From contig CM037788.1 of NCBI GenBank assembly GCA_021229015.1, positions 50,531,040 through 50,595,039 of the forward strand: a stretch of DNA of 64,000 bases, read 5' to 3'. Shown here in pieces: positions 34,158 through 46,069 of the stretch. How positions within the stretch are numbered: the stretch's first letter is position 1; every line of letters starts with the position of its first letter. The translations under genes and the position numbers were made by a program. The stretch comes from Solen grandis (Eukaryota > Mollusca > Bivalvia > Adapedonta > Solenidae). The notes beneath the pieces were generated by a model. The model saw nothing but the letters and a program-made list of their open reading frames with translations, ran no database searches and had not been told where the DNA came from.

Positions 34158-35755
34158 CTACATTGATCTTAAAAATAGATTCTAAAACATATTTTACTAA
34201 ACATGCTGAAAATGGAGTTACACTGAATACCAACCTTGATCAACATTACGAAAATATATTGAATTTTGTATTGTTTCGCGACGCTTCGGAGAGTGGTACT
34301 GCGCGAAGCCATAGAACCTCATCTCACGAAGGATATGTCATCAAGAAATATATAACGAATTAGATCAAACTATATCAAATTTATAAATCTGAATGACCCT
34401 ATGTTCGTTTTTTTTCTTAACATACATGTTGTCCATTACTCCTTGCTGGCTTTTTGTAATGTCTTTTTTGTTTACTGACGATATATTAAGTGAAAAATTA
34501 ACCATCTCTGGATTTTGAAACTGGCTACTATATTTCTGTATGCCAATTTTTAAAATGGTACTGACTATTGTTTTATGTATGCCAAATCTTAAAATGTATG
34601 ATGAACGCATATATGCAATGGTGAATGGCGTCAGCGTCCGCTTTTCTGCCAGCCTTTTTTTTATTGATGTATTCGGGTATCACCACAGTCAGTCTTGTAG
34701 ATATTTTGAAAGGACCTATTGATGTCTATGGATCTGAACCCCTAGCCAGCCAGCCTTATGTAAGCCTTCCTTAACTTCATCCAAGAGAGCCTTACGGCTG
34801 GTGGTCGCAAGGGTACGGACCCGGTACTTTTTCCTAACTGGTTCCTTCCCCTAGCTCTAGACACATTTGTTCGTGGAAAAATCAATACATGTCCGAGGAT
34901 GTTCAATAAGGTATGACTTCTCATCGTGATCGAAAAGGAGATCTTTTGTGCCTCCATACCTCGTACGCCAGCCAAAGAAGTTTAGTTTTTCCGGGGTTTT
35001 AGGACCAAATTACAATCGCCATTACTCTTCGATCTTTTCTGATAGTGTTTATTATAATCTCAGTTTAAATGCACAACAAATCAGTATGATACTCCGATTG
35101 CATGCGGCTGTCCCGGATAATACATGCTGGTCCTCGCGACCGTTATAGTTTAATTTCATGGTTAAATTAAAGCCCAGGTCAGTTTACGATAGTTCCGGTA
35201 TACTTTAAAGCACATTCGGCCAGAAACCTGTCGATCGCCTGTAGAGTTAAAATTATGGAAGGGGAACAAGATCAAAATTCTATTACGCTTTTACTTATTT
35301 TGCTGTAGTAAAATAAAATCTTAATTTCAAAAGTAATCATCTCGCAGTTATTTATGTGTCTTTTTATAATTGTGTAACCTATGAATGTCTTAATGCTTTT
35401 CTTTTACATTCCAGACAACTAATTCTTTAGATGTGTTCCGTTCGATCTACAATACATTCCGTTTACCGCATTTCACTTACAGCATTTCGATTGTGATAGT
35501 GTAATTTTTTTCGCCTGTTTTTCCTAGGGTGCATTAGATTTCGAAGCCTTTTTGCACATCTGGTATATTAAAATATACGCATTAAACACTTTTTTGAGAG
35601 AGATTTGAATCTAAATTTCAAAAACCAAAAATGAAAGATGTTTGTCATTTTTTTACTTAAACAGAATATATATGCAAGCGTCCTACTATCACAGTCTAAC
35701 ATTTTTGAGAGCTCCTGTTAAAAAGATACTAATAATATAATTATATTAAGTCCTC
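34158..35755. other. Unassigned DNA
   Basis: A few open frames of 60-90 codons overlap on both strands. The patch 34740-34960 is richer in GC than its surroundings and carries a 77-codon minus frame (34742-34975) that I cannot assign. Confidence 0.4.
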
Positions 35756-35774
35756 ATTAGGAGACATTTTAAAC

Positions 35775-36285
35775 CCAAGTTAACCTAAAAGTTAACTGAC
35801 GTCTACGCAATCATTTTAAACTTATATCAACCTGAAAGTTGATTCATGTCTATGCAATCAGTATCAACCAAAATCAACCTGCAAGAAACTTACGTTTATG
35901 AATCCAGCATAACCTAGATCAACCTGCAAGTTAACTGACTTCTGCAATCAATATAAATCGAGATCAGCTTGCAAGTAAAATTTGTTATATGCTGGTTGAT
36001 TTGGGTTTATACTGGTTGCATAGATCAGTTTATCTGCAGAGTGATCTGGTAATTATACTTGACTTCAGCAACCAGTATATACCAAAATCAGCCTGCAAAT
36101 AAACTGATCTATGCAGTCCGTAAAAAACCAGATCAGCTTGCAAGAAAACTTACTTCTTCAACCAGTATAAACTCATATATGTAAGCCTGAAAGTAAACTG
36201 TTCTATGATCAGAACAGTCTGCAGGTTAACAGACATATGCAAACGCTTATAAACCCGGATCAGTCTAAAGGTTAACTGACATTTC
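35775..36285. repeat. Minisatellite of ~55-62-bp units, with an inverted unit
   Basis: The unit reads roughly 'gatcaacctgcaagttaactgacttatgcaatcagtataaaccca' and appears about nine times. Units around 35990-36060 ('gctggttgatttgggtttatactggttgcatagatcagttta') are in reverse complement. Units are diverged. Confidence 0.85.
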
Positions 36286-36994
36286 AAATGTCAGTCCGAC
36301 GAGGTTAGAATGTCACATGTAAACATGGACTTCTAATTTTTGCCCTGATTCTGTTGCATAGTAAAACAAGGCTTGTACTTTCGACACCATTTAATGGCTC
36401 TTCAATGTTAATCAATTATAATATTAGCTGTGCTCATCATTTCCAGTGTACCATTCTCAGAAGAATGTTGAGCGTATTGTTGTGTGTCAAACATTGTATA
36501 ATACTATGCTCTTTTTTTTGATTTGCAAAAGTCTTAATTTCTTCCTTCTGATTTTCCATACTTTAAATAAATGTAGAGGGAATACTTTTAAAACAGAGCT
36601 ATGAATCATTGGAGGAGCAGGTAGCTTCGTAGTCGGATTACATTTGTCAGAATGCTATTAAAAATTAAGCGGAAATAGGAATAAGCAAAGTATGCGTTTC
36701 GCAGCTGCTCTATCGAGACTTATGTAAAACGTTATATGGATTGAAAATTGAAATTCCTATATAAAACACAGGTCTAACGGCATTATGTAGCTTGATAACG
36801 TAACAGAAATGCATTGTATTTAATAAAAGCAGAAGAAGCAATAAGCACATTAGATTTTGACCTGATTGCCCTTCCATTAAATTCATTTTATTGCTTTTTA
36901 CTAGCAGCAAAGTCCAACGGAACAAAATTACATGTAGATCACGTAAAATATCTTAAGGGTAAGAATGTTGAGCGCATTTTTTTGTTAACCAGTT
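36286..36994. other. Unassigned DNA
   Basis: 'agaatgttgagcg' occurs twice in direct order (36462 and 36962). Otherwise nothing recognised. Confidence 0.4.
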
Positions 36995-37402
36995 AATCAT
37001 ACCTTTGAAATGATGTCGTTTTGACGTCAAACCCGACGTTTTTGTGAGATTTAGAGTGCGCGCATACAAATCGTCGTACCCTTCTTGTTTCAATTTATAA
37101 AGAAATAAATTCCCTGTAAACTTAAAGAGGATGAATTTGCCTTTCCAAAAATGTAAATTTTGTACATAAATTGCTATTAAATTTCCCGTAATTCGGATTG
37201 AATCTGGAAAATTAGCATGGGAAAGTTATATTACTAATTTTCATTTTTTTTTTAAGAATTACCCGATAGATTTTTATTAAAAATTTGCATTGTTTAGTGC
37301 ATCCCTTAAATAAAGTAATTATGAGATCAAAAGAAAATCGATCTGGCTGTTTTTTCATGAATTATGATAAAGATACATTATGGCCGATCATTGGCGACGT
37401 CA
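36995..37402 (+). repeat. Left arm of an inverted repeat flanking a Tigger-like transposase
   Basis: Matches 42226-42582 in reverse complement, from the outer 'aatcatacctttgaaatga' through 'acccgatagatttttat.aaaaatttgcattgtttagtgcatccctta' to an inner 'gacgtca'. Left arm ~408 bp, right arm ~357 bp, with indels. See the transposase entry for what lies between. Confidence 0.9.
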
Positions 37403-37449
37403 GGTTGATAAGGTGAACGTGTTTGACATTTTTCTTTCTCTTTCATGAT

Positions 37450-38030
37450 TCGACTATTAACTACTGCTTTCGCTACTGCTGTTTCTACTTATACTACAAC
37501 TACTACTACTATTAACAACAAGTTTACTACTTCTTCTACCAATACTGCAAGTACCACTACTGCTACTACTACATGTACCAGAACTAACTACTACTGATAT
37601 TGCTTAATATACTACTACTGCTGATGCGATGGCTGCTTTTACCACTACAGGTACAACTTCCATTGCTACTTCTTCTGCTACTGCTTCCACAACGATTACT
37701 ACTACTACTATTGCAATTTCTGCTACTACTAGTTTTACAACTACTACGATTACTACTACTACTTCTACTATTACTACCACTATTACTACTATTACTCCGA
37801 CTCCTTCTGTCACTGCTACTACTACTGCTACTACTATTACCACCATTACTATTGCTTCTACAGCAATTGATATTTCTACCAATACCTACTACTACTGCAA
37901 TTGCTATTATTACTGCTACTGCTACTTGCATTATAACGAGGATAACTGCAACAGCAACGACATCTACTATTACTACATTATCATAATATTTATTATATTA
38001 TTGCTATCACTACTATCTATGATACTCATT
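37450..38030 (+). repeat. Triplet-rich (ACT/TAC)n low-complexity tract
   Basis: About 580 bp dominated by imperfect tac/act/tgc/tat triplets. It produces four overlapping long frames on both strands (up to 134 codons) composed mainly of Leu, Thr, Ser or Val runs. These are by-products of the triplet composition. Confidence 0.92.
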
Positions 38031-38567
38031 TAAAAAAAAAGAAAATTAAGATATAACTTGTTTTAAGGGCGTATGCAACAGTTAATCATAGAAGTGTTTC
38101 GAAAATGTAAAGTGTAACACATATAACTCAAAACTTTCGGAAAGTCAACTTCATTTATTGGGTTGTATCGCTAGTATCCCGGTACATCCTGTATTCGGAC
38201 ACCTTAAGGTATATCTCCTCGGTTTCGACTCGTGGGACACGTATATGATATTTTAATGTTTCAGTTATGTTCAACAATCATTTATCGTTAAAACACAAAT
38301 GAGAAAACATAACTTACCTCATCACGTGTTTTAAATATCCTTTACCAACATGGCTGACCTACTTTCTACAAACCGGAAGTTGTACAACCCTGATTCGGAC
38401 AGAATGTTTAAAGTATAGTACACTGCAAAGTTAGCGTCACAATAGAGTCAGAACCCGAGGAAACTAACCAGAAACACCAATTTAACTGTTAGTAACGAGA
38501 AAACCACCAAAGCATATTTACAATGTACATGTATATTCACTGTTAGTTAATAGAGTTAATGTGTGGG

Positions 38568-40315
38568 TTAAGCACAGTTAGGACACAAGTATGTGTCTCC
38601 CCTTCTGATTACCCTAACAGTTGTACAGAATGATAAGTGTACCCATCCTTTGCACTTGTCACATTCAGCCCATTTAACAATAATAATGTTAGGTTTCTAA
38701 GAGGTGTCTACATAGAACCGTTTGCATATGACACACTTCTCAGAGTCTGGAATCTCATCCTCGTCATCTGAACTTGAACAATCCTCATTTAAAATTTTCT
38801 CTTTTTTATTTGCAGGTATACCTGATGTTGATGGAGTTGGATCAATGGTTACTGAAGACTTTTTACCTTTGTTTTTTATCTGTTTATTGTCATTTTGAAT
38901 AGACTTGTGGTATTTTTATTGTGTTCAATTATTTTGTTAACAATATCATCCTCAGTGATAGCTTTTCCACCCACAACTTTACTAAGAGTGTTCCTTGTTT
39001 TGGCCTTTTGCACATTTTCCAGTACTCTACTACCTTTATTCAACAAAAAATTCTCAGTACACTGAGACTGAACTGGTACATGTTTACTTTTATTGTCTAC
39101 CTGATTAAAACTACCTGTATCTCTGTGAACTGTTTTTGATGGTGCAACTTGGCTATCTGTGATGACATTCTGTTAAATGGGTAAATACCACATTTTCTGA
39201 AGGCCACTTGTACATTAGCAGGAGATAAGGAGCTAGCATACACATTGCATGCAAGCTGGCATACTTCATAGCGTGTTACCAGACAACCTCCAGACTCACG
39301 CATACAAGTATGGCAAGGCACTGTTCCAGGCTAGCTCAAATGGACCAAAGCAACTTACATCAAGTGGTTGAAGTAAGTGGCTGCAATGTAGGGGCAGAAC
39401 AAATAAAATGATGTTTTCCGATTTGGCCCACTCAATCAAACTCAAAGAAACGCGGCTTTTATGTCCATCATATAAAACCAGAACATGTTCATTATTATGC
39501 CTAGGAGGTAAGTATTTCAAAAGGTGCTTCTTCATGTAGTCAGCAAAAAACTCTGTATTAGACCATCCTGACTCTGTTGCTGTTCCAACAGCACCTGGCG
39601 TTACACCTGGCATAAGGGAGTCCAACATTCTGGCACCTGTAAATATTAAATATTGCGTATTGTTGCCCAATACCATTAACACAACCAATAAGTGTCACTG
39701 TTTTGCTTTTCCCTGAGGTAACAGCTCGGGTCTTTGAAAATTTCCTGATACAACTTTAGGGGGTTTGTGTTCAGTGTTAAAAACCTTTTCATCCACATTA
39801 TATATTATGTGTGGTTTATCTGCAAGATAATACTTAACTAGAATATGTTGCAGCTCATCAAAATAGTTATCTACAGCATGTCTAGTGGCTCTCTTGGCTC
39901 TAGCAACTTCCAAACTACGGGTTTTTTAACATTTAGTTCTGGCCATCTTGCTAAAAATTTGTAGAGTCACCTATCAGTCAGTGGATGTTCTTTATCCCCC
40001 AACTCCATACAAACCGCTTACTCTGAAGCAAGGTTAATTGTCTCTTGTCGACTATACCCATAACCGACCTCAGCCATTGTCTTTAAATGGCCTGTCAAAG
40101 GTGTCTCCTGTTCCTGTAAACAATGGTTGGGTACCTGACTTTAATACATCAATGTCAATTTTACCATTCATTCTGTCCTGTAGTGTTGATTTAGGAATAT
40201 CAAACACTTGAAATTCTTTTCTCAATGACATTGTCTTGTTTTTTACAGCCATATATGCATTTGTTACATTGTCATGATCATAAGGTCTGTATGACCCCCT
40301 AGTGGGTGCATGATT
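38568..40315 (-). pseudogene. Tigger/pogo-type (Tc1-mariner superfamily) DDE transposase with PHD-like C-terminus
   Basis: The minus strand, 5' to 3', gives first an N-terminal psq-type helix-turn-helix ('MSLRKEFQVFDIPKSTLQDRM', 40070-40315). Next is a CENP-B-like DNA-binding region (about 39900-40065, two stops). Then comes the DDE catalytic core with Asp in 'IIYNVDE' (39791-39793), Asp in 'VLYDGHKSR' (39467-39469) and Asp in 'LLQPLDVSCFGPF' (39359-39361). The last two are separated by 35 residues, which fits Tigger. After a Ser/Asp/Glu-rich linker come CVIC, WAECDKC, WVHLSFC and YLCPNC (38570-38750), a C4HC3 PHD-like finger, then TAA at 38568-38570. Frameshifts near 39690 and 39650 and a TAG at 38698-38700 kill it. 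Upstream of 40315 lies 'TTTTTCTTTATTTTCAG', a good 3' splice site, so the gene had an intron; no upstream exon was found. Confidence 0.9.
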
Positions 40316-40345
40316 CTGAAAATAAAGAAAAACATTTACAACCAT

Positions 40346-42225
40346 GGATATAAATTCAGATCAATTAAGAAAGAAAAGAAATAAAAAGCAATAAAGCTTT
40401 GGAGGTATCACACCCAATACATGCGTAACTTTTGTCGTTAAGTATACTTTTCTATAATTTGACATGTGGACGGGGCTTGTAAAGGGACCTCATCTAGCAG
40501 ATGACCAGAGCTTTTAAAATGTAAACATTGGATTTATTGCTAAAAAGACATATTTCGAAGGTTATAATTTGTGAATAGTGAAAACAGGAGAATATGTGAT
40601 AGTATGTTAACTTTTATTATATACTTACCGATCTTATTTCCATTTTGTTTGGTGTTTATAAACAAAATCGTGCGCGCGCGAGACCGGAAGTGATGTATTT
40701 CTAGAAAAAATACAGGTTGTGTCCGTAAAGAGGTTGTGGGGGGATAAAGGCCGTCTGTTTGTATCTATCACATTTCCTATTCAATTAGTTTATTAATTTG
40801 AAATGAATAACAGTATGTTTTACAGATTTCAAACATTGTTTTGTTTTATTTAGCATTTGACAGTTACCATAGAAACCGCTCAGTAGCCCCTAAATAAACC
40901 CGGTGACTTACACATTCTATCAATCAACCTTAAAAAATATTTAAAAGAAAAATGAAAATAAAATCCATGGAAAGATTTCCTGTATAAAGAAAATCAAAAA
41001 TGTTTCAAAATGGAGCTATTTCTTCTCTATCCGTTTCCAAAATTTCTGTAAAAGTGAGGAACCTGAGCTTATTTAAACCAATAATTCAGAGAAATTGGAC
41101 TATCATAAATAAACTTTAGTATGTGAGTCTTCTTTTTATGGATTTTCTAAAGAGAGATGTATATTTTAGCTATTTATCAAAAGCAGATATCATGGCTATA
41201 CAAATGTAGCATAAAAACGAACACGGTGATCTTTCCTTTTTCATTTCATTTTTGTTTTCAGCGCAATTTTACATAAATCAGGTGAAAATTAAAAAATAAA
41301 ATTTATTGAAGAAAAAAAAAATAGCATACGCCCAGAACACTGTGATTATGTATAAAGCTCAGTATTCCTGTATCGACAGTTTTCGAGAGAGATAAATCAT
41401 CAAGGTCAGTGATGACTTTAACGAAATTCTCGAAACGATCTTTATGTTCTTTATGTCGACAGCCAATAAATCATGATACATGAGGCATTTGGCTGACAAT
41501 AAAGTTATAAACGCATACTCTCTAAACACCACAAAAGTTCGAGATCCAGTTGCCGACGCACATTCATGGAGGAATCAGTGATTCTACGAATATTACAATG
41601 TTTGTATGTCTGGTGGTCTTTCTCAATAAATAACAGCTACATAAATCGTAATAATGACCACGATTATTCCGTTGTGCACATTGATTATATCCATAGCTAT
41701 ACAAATGTCGGCTTTATGAAACAGATTTTGGTTATCAATGTTCAACTATGTTATTTTTACCAAGAAATTAAGACAATGCGTTTTATTTCATTTTTTCTTT
41801 TAAATTTTACATTTTGTGATATTGTCACTATTAAGTGATCATTTTCATAAATCATGAAACAAAATTGGTATGTCCATCCATATTATTGTCACTGTTATTG
41901 TCATCGTTTCCCTTGATATCAGTAATAACAATATGAGTTACAATACTTGTAAATATATTGAACAAATGACCTATGTCTTGTGATGCATATCTTTGCTAAA
42001 TGCCTCATGGAAATAACACGCATTAAAAGCACTTCAATATATGCTTGAACTATTTTTAACAACGTCCGTGTTAATTTGTTACCATTCTACCAAATTCTTT
42101 TCACTTTCTCAATTATTACTTTTATCTAGAATATATGAATGTATTATTTTTATTATTTTTTTTATATTGAAAACAAAATATTAATTGTTTGAGTAGGCTA
42201 CAAAAGTCGCAAAACGTCCGTTTGA
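40346..42225. other. Unassigned DNA between transposase and right inverted repeat
   Basis: Contains 'gtgcgcgcgcgagaccgg' (40668-40685) and many A/T runs. A plus frame at 41566-41838 (90 codons) is Tyr/Asn/Phe-rich and unrecognised. Any 5' exon of the transposase would lie here. Confidence 0.4.
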
Positions 42226-42582
42226 CGACGTCAATAATCGCCCCAAGGCGCGACTGCAGTGAAACATTTATAATTTATGATAAAAAGGCCTGATATATTT
42301 TCATATAATTTTATAAGGGATGCACTAAACAATGCAAATTTTTGATAAAAATCTATCGGGTATTTTTTGTCTTAAAAATAAAAATGAAAATTAAGAGTAT
42401 ATTTTCGCATGTTAATTTTCCAGATTAAATCCTAATTACGGGAAATTCATCCTTTTTAAGTTTACAAGAATTTTCTTTCCATATTAATTGAAACAAGAAA
42501 GAGACGACGTTCTGTTTGCGCACACCCTTAATCTCACAAAAATGTCGGTTTTTGAAAATGACGTCATTTCAAAGGTATGATT
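42226..42582 (-). repeat. Right arm of the inverted repeat
   Basis: Reverse-complement partner of 36995-37402. The outer end is '...tcatttcaaaggtatgatt'. No target duplication is apparent outside the two arms. Confidence 0.9.
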
Positions 42583-43737
42583 CCATCTTAAATAGTTTAA
42601 ATAGTTCATAGTATATAGAAGTTTAACACTTGTCGGGACTCTTCATTACTTCTATTATGTCTATGGCTAATCTCCTTTTGCTTTTAACTTACTATATGCT
42701 TATGAGTAACTTCATACCAAATTTCCTTTTTTTTAAATTTCATGAACTTACAAATGACATTTATATATCAGCAGTCTTACTATACTAACAGCAATAAACA
42801 ACCATCATATACACAGTACGACAACATTCATGCATCATAGATACAAAAAGATAATAAGGCATATAATTTTCTGTCAATGATACTTATTCTCAGATGCTTA
42901 TTACAAGGTTTTAAAACTTTAAAAAATAAACAGACCCGAACTTTTATTAAACTCTATGCCACAGTTCTATTGAAGACAAACCAGTAATAATAAGTTTGGA
43001 TTTTTGTCTTAGTCTTGCGAATACCAAGGTGATCACCTACTGGTGAATCATGCTATTATGACATCACAGTTTTTTATATCTCTGGGAATTATAATTTGGA
43101 TGTATTCGTCCGCACCAGGCCTTTGTGTTGAAGATCTTATATGGCGTGCCATCTTTTATGGTTAATACGTCCCGAAGAATCAAGTAATGGCGCGCTCGAG
43201 GACTCTGGTCTTCCATACAATCAATGTTAGGCTTCTGACATTTTTTCTAGTGATTATCAATGCTACATCTGGGTCATTCCTGCCACTTTCATATTTTATG
43301 GCAAACAAAGCCTAAATCAGTCGCTTCTTCTTTTGTTTCGGGCTTCTATGTTCAGGTGATATACTAGTGCATGGAGTAATTGTTCTAAATTATGGGCCAT
43401 CAATCACAACCTTTGTACAATTAACTTGCTCCCTTTACCCCGCTTTATCTTCAGAAGCATGACTTTTGCTCTCTTTCTATACTTGCGAAAAAGACCACAC
43501 TTGAGGGGTTCCTATAGAAGGGCATTTACGTAAATAAACAGTTGATGTAACTTATACATGCATTCATTTAAATGAGAAGTGCTTGCGTATACATGTAAAG
43601 GTTATGCTTTCTATTAACTATTTCATTTGTGTTATTGAATTGTTTCTTCTCACTACTTATAAGTCTATGTATACAGCTTTAAGGTGCATCTACGAAGTTA
43701 GTAAATGACACTGTACGTTTGCAATGTATTTTAAGCA
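42583..43737. other. Unassigned DNA
   Basis: No recognised exon, RNA or repeat. Confidence 0.5.
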
Positions 43738-43891
43738 TCACTTGTAAATCTAATGTCCTATGGCTAGTCTCTAAGCAGTAAGTAAACATTTAGACGAATT
43801 CATTTAAACGAATGAATCATGTGTAAATCTTATGTCCTGTGGCTAGTCTCTTAGCAGTAAGCATTAAAACGAATGCAGTTAAACGAATGAA
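43738..43891 (+). repeat. Tandem duplication, two units of ~77 bp
   Basis: 'tcacttgtaaatctaatgtcctatggctagtctctaagcagtaag...acgaatgaa' is followed directly by a second, ~85% similar copy. It lies just downstream (3') of the gypsy remnant. Confidence 0.85.
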
Positions 43892-44039
43892 TATTAGCGG
43901 AATCGGAGATCAGCAGAAATTGGTCGTACTAAAAAGCGCCATGCAACCATCCATACGCCGTCCAGGTTTTTTTACAGGTCGTTGGTATGAAATTTCACCA
44001 GAAGCTTCCATAGGTTCATTTGTATCAACGTCGTTACAC

Positions 44040-45400
44040 TACAGTCTCCTGTATTGGCGTATCTCGACAAAGCGTCAAATGTTCCTATAAATCTATCTAA
44101 GTTAGCTCGGTTAGTGGTCTAGCAATGTCCTTCACAAAGCGCAGATAGTAAGACTCTTTTGTTACAAACCGTTTTATCTGTTTGACGTTTTGAGGTCTAG
44201 GCCATTGCACTATCTTAGCGACGTCTGTTGGGTCCGGACTAATTCCTTTGCATTCTACTTACTACTTGAAACAATTGGCATTTCTCAGGTTTTAACTTTA
44301 AGTCTGCATTCTTAATCCTACTAAATACTTCGTCTAAATTGCGGAAATGCTGCATGAAATCAGGAGCAAAGACAAAAATGTCGTCATTATAAACAAGGCA
44401 GGTAAGCCATTGCAAACCTTTAAAAGCTATCTTCATGATTCGCTGAAATGTAGTGGCAGAGTTCGACAGGTTAAAGGGCATCCTATTTATTCCAAACTAC
44501 ATATACTTACAAACAAAGTAAATTTGGGGCATATCTACTCTCTTTAACACATGAAATATGCCTTTAAACGCTATTTCTAAACTAAGTCCCATTATTCCAG
44601 CTATCTTTGGTCTCAACTTGTTAGTCACTCTCCTTATGGGGGCGAAATGTCCAATTTATGAAAACACTAGCGACTGTGTCTTTTACTACCTCTGTTATAT
44701 CTACTCTCGTTTTGTTTACCTTCTAACATTTTCACTTTCTAGCAATGTTTCCAACAGCTTCATTTGCTTGCTTTTTGAAGTTTGCTCCGATTGACTGGCT
44801 TGGTTTTCCCGTAGTTATTCCTCTTTTATGCTTGGCTATATGTTCTGTTTGTCACTTTTTTTTTGCATGATCATTATCAAAGTCGTCTACTTGATCCTCG
44901 CTCGCGTCGTGAACACCATACGTCTGTCTGGTTCCTTTCATACTCATTCTGTTTCTTTGTTCCCTGATGATTTTGTTCTGCAAAAAATTTACGACATGGA
45001 ATGCAGCTTCATCGATGGTTTCTAACCACTCTTTATTGTATTCCAATGCAACCTTATATCAGCATCACGAAGCCCATACAAAATCCTCATCTCTTGTCTC
45101 TCTGTCTCGTTAAATGTGTGCTTTTAATCTATACTTTCATCTCAGCCGCGAATGCTTCTGCTAACTCCCCCATAATGTGTGATCTTTTGCTGAACCTAGA
45201 TTCATATAGCCTGGCTGTCTCAGTGAAGCTGGTTGCTTGCATTTCAAGTCTTAGCGAAAGTTGTTCAAGCATCCCGCTTTCAGATCAACCAATGCATTGT
45301 GCGTGGTCTTTGTGGCCATTTACGAAGAAAGCACCTTTGCCCAGCTGTTTCGTATGCATATTATGCTGATTTTTATTGCTGTTATACATGGGATCATTAT
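44040..45400 (-). pseudogene. Decayed Ty3/gypsy gag-pol
   Basis: Minus frames show gag-like sequence (about 45110-45250, 'YESRFSKRSHIMGELAEAF'; then 44852-45046, with 'ETIDEAAFHVVNFLQNK', typical of the gag C-terminal part). Reverse transcriptase follows in the open frame 44239-44481: 'MPFNLSNSATTFQ', the catalytic box YNDD at 44380-44391, then 'LKLKPEKCQLFQ'. After a frameshift comes 'SPDPTDVAKIVQWPRPQNVKQIKRF' in pieces (44130-44250) and 'RPLTELT'. Protease, the N-terminal half of reverse transcriptase, RNase H and integrase are missing or unreadable. A matching primer-binding site lies upstream at 46045-46062. Confidence 0.82.
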
Positions 45401-46044
45401 TCTATTGACTATATTGCTTATAATGATTGTCAAACATTGCTTGAACCTGAAGGTCAAATGCATGATAGGTGTGAGAAGAGGGGGTCTTTCCATGCATACT
45501 TTGATCCTGTTGGTGTTGCATTTCCTTCGGGAAGTTTTCCTGTTTTCCCTAATAGACATTTTGGTCAAGGACCTAATGTACACGTTGTACATTTCTCAGT
45601 TGGCCAATGGCTAGGCCTTTCATGATAGCTGTTATTCGAGGATTTCGAACCTGAGCATATTTGCTATTCTGTTTTACGCCTTGCAATAGACTGTTTTAGG
45701 TATCTCAACTCTTTGACGACATCTTTAAGAACGTTGATAACCCCGCCAATCGTTTCGGAAATTTTGTCTCCAGCGCCATTATCGTGCAGACCATAAGTAT
45801 GGTAGTTTTAATCTTGTGAATGCACGATGGCCATTGAAACCGCGTCACAAGAATCATCAGCTGTATCACAATCTACAGAAATCTAATTGGTCTACTCTTC
45901 CCCTAAGCGCTTTAAGTGCTTTGATTTTCGTGGATTGCTATCAACTGCTTTTGGTTCGATCATGTCTGATACCACTGATAATTACAGTTTGTCTAGATTT
46001 GAAGTGTTGGCTCGTTTACAGGATCTAATTGGTATTCATATCAT
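45401..46044 (-). mobile_element. Leader and gag N-terminal region of the gypsy remnant
   Basis: Lies between the primer-binding site and the recognisable gag. Overlapping long frames on both strands (for example 45233-45625 and 45320-45592) do not resemble known proteins. By position it belongs to the element. Confidence 0.45.
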
Positions 46045-46062
46045 ATCCCACCGCTGCCACCA
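46045..46062 (-). promoter_or_regulatory. Ty3/gypsy primer-binding site and LTR edge
   Basis: On the minus strand 'TGGTGGCAGCGGTGGGAT' directly follows 'gggacacctttta', consistent with an LTR 3' end followed by a tRNA primer-binding site. It shares 17 of 18 bases with the site at 59774-59791. The LTR itself probably extends to about 46200 or beyond; its outer limit is not resolved. Confidence 0.65.
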
Positions 46063-46069
46063 TAAAAGG

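Noticed and set aside
34742..34975. 77-codon minus-strand frame in a GC-richer patch
   Set aside because: No motif, no splice context and no similarity to anything I know; kept only as unassigned DNA.
36462..36975. Direct repeat 'agaatgttgagcg' as target duplication or LTR edge
   Set aside because: Only ~16 bp match, and the flanks show no element termini.
37584..38033. Leu-, Thr- and Ser-rich proteins of 92-134 residues
   Set aside because: They are frames of a triplet-rich tract, overlapping on both strands, with no complex sequence.
45233..45625. Overlapping plus-strand frames of 117-130 codons
   Set aside because: They lie antisense to the gypsy leader/gag region, overlap each other in different frames and show no known motif.
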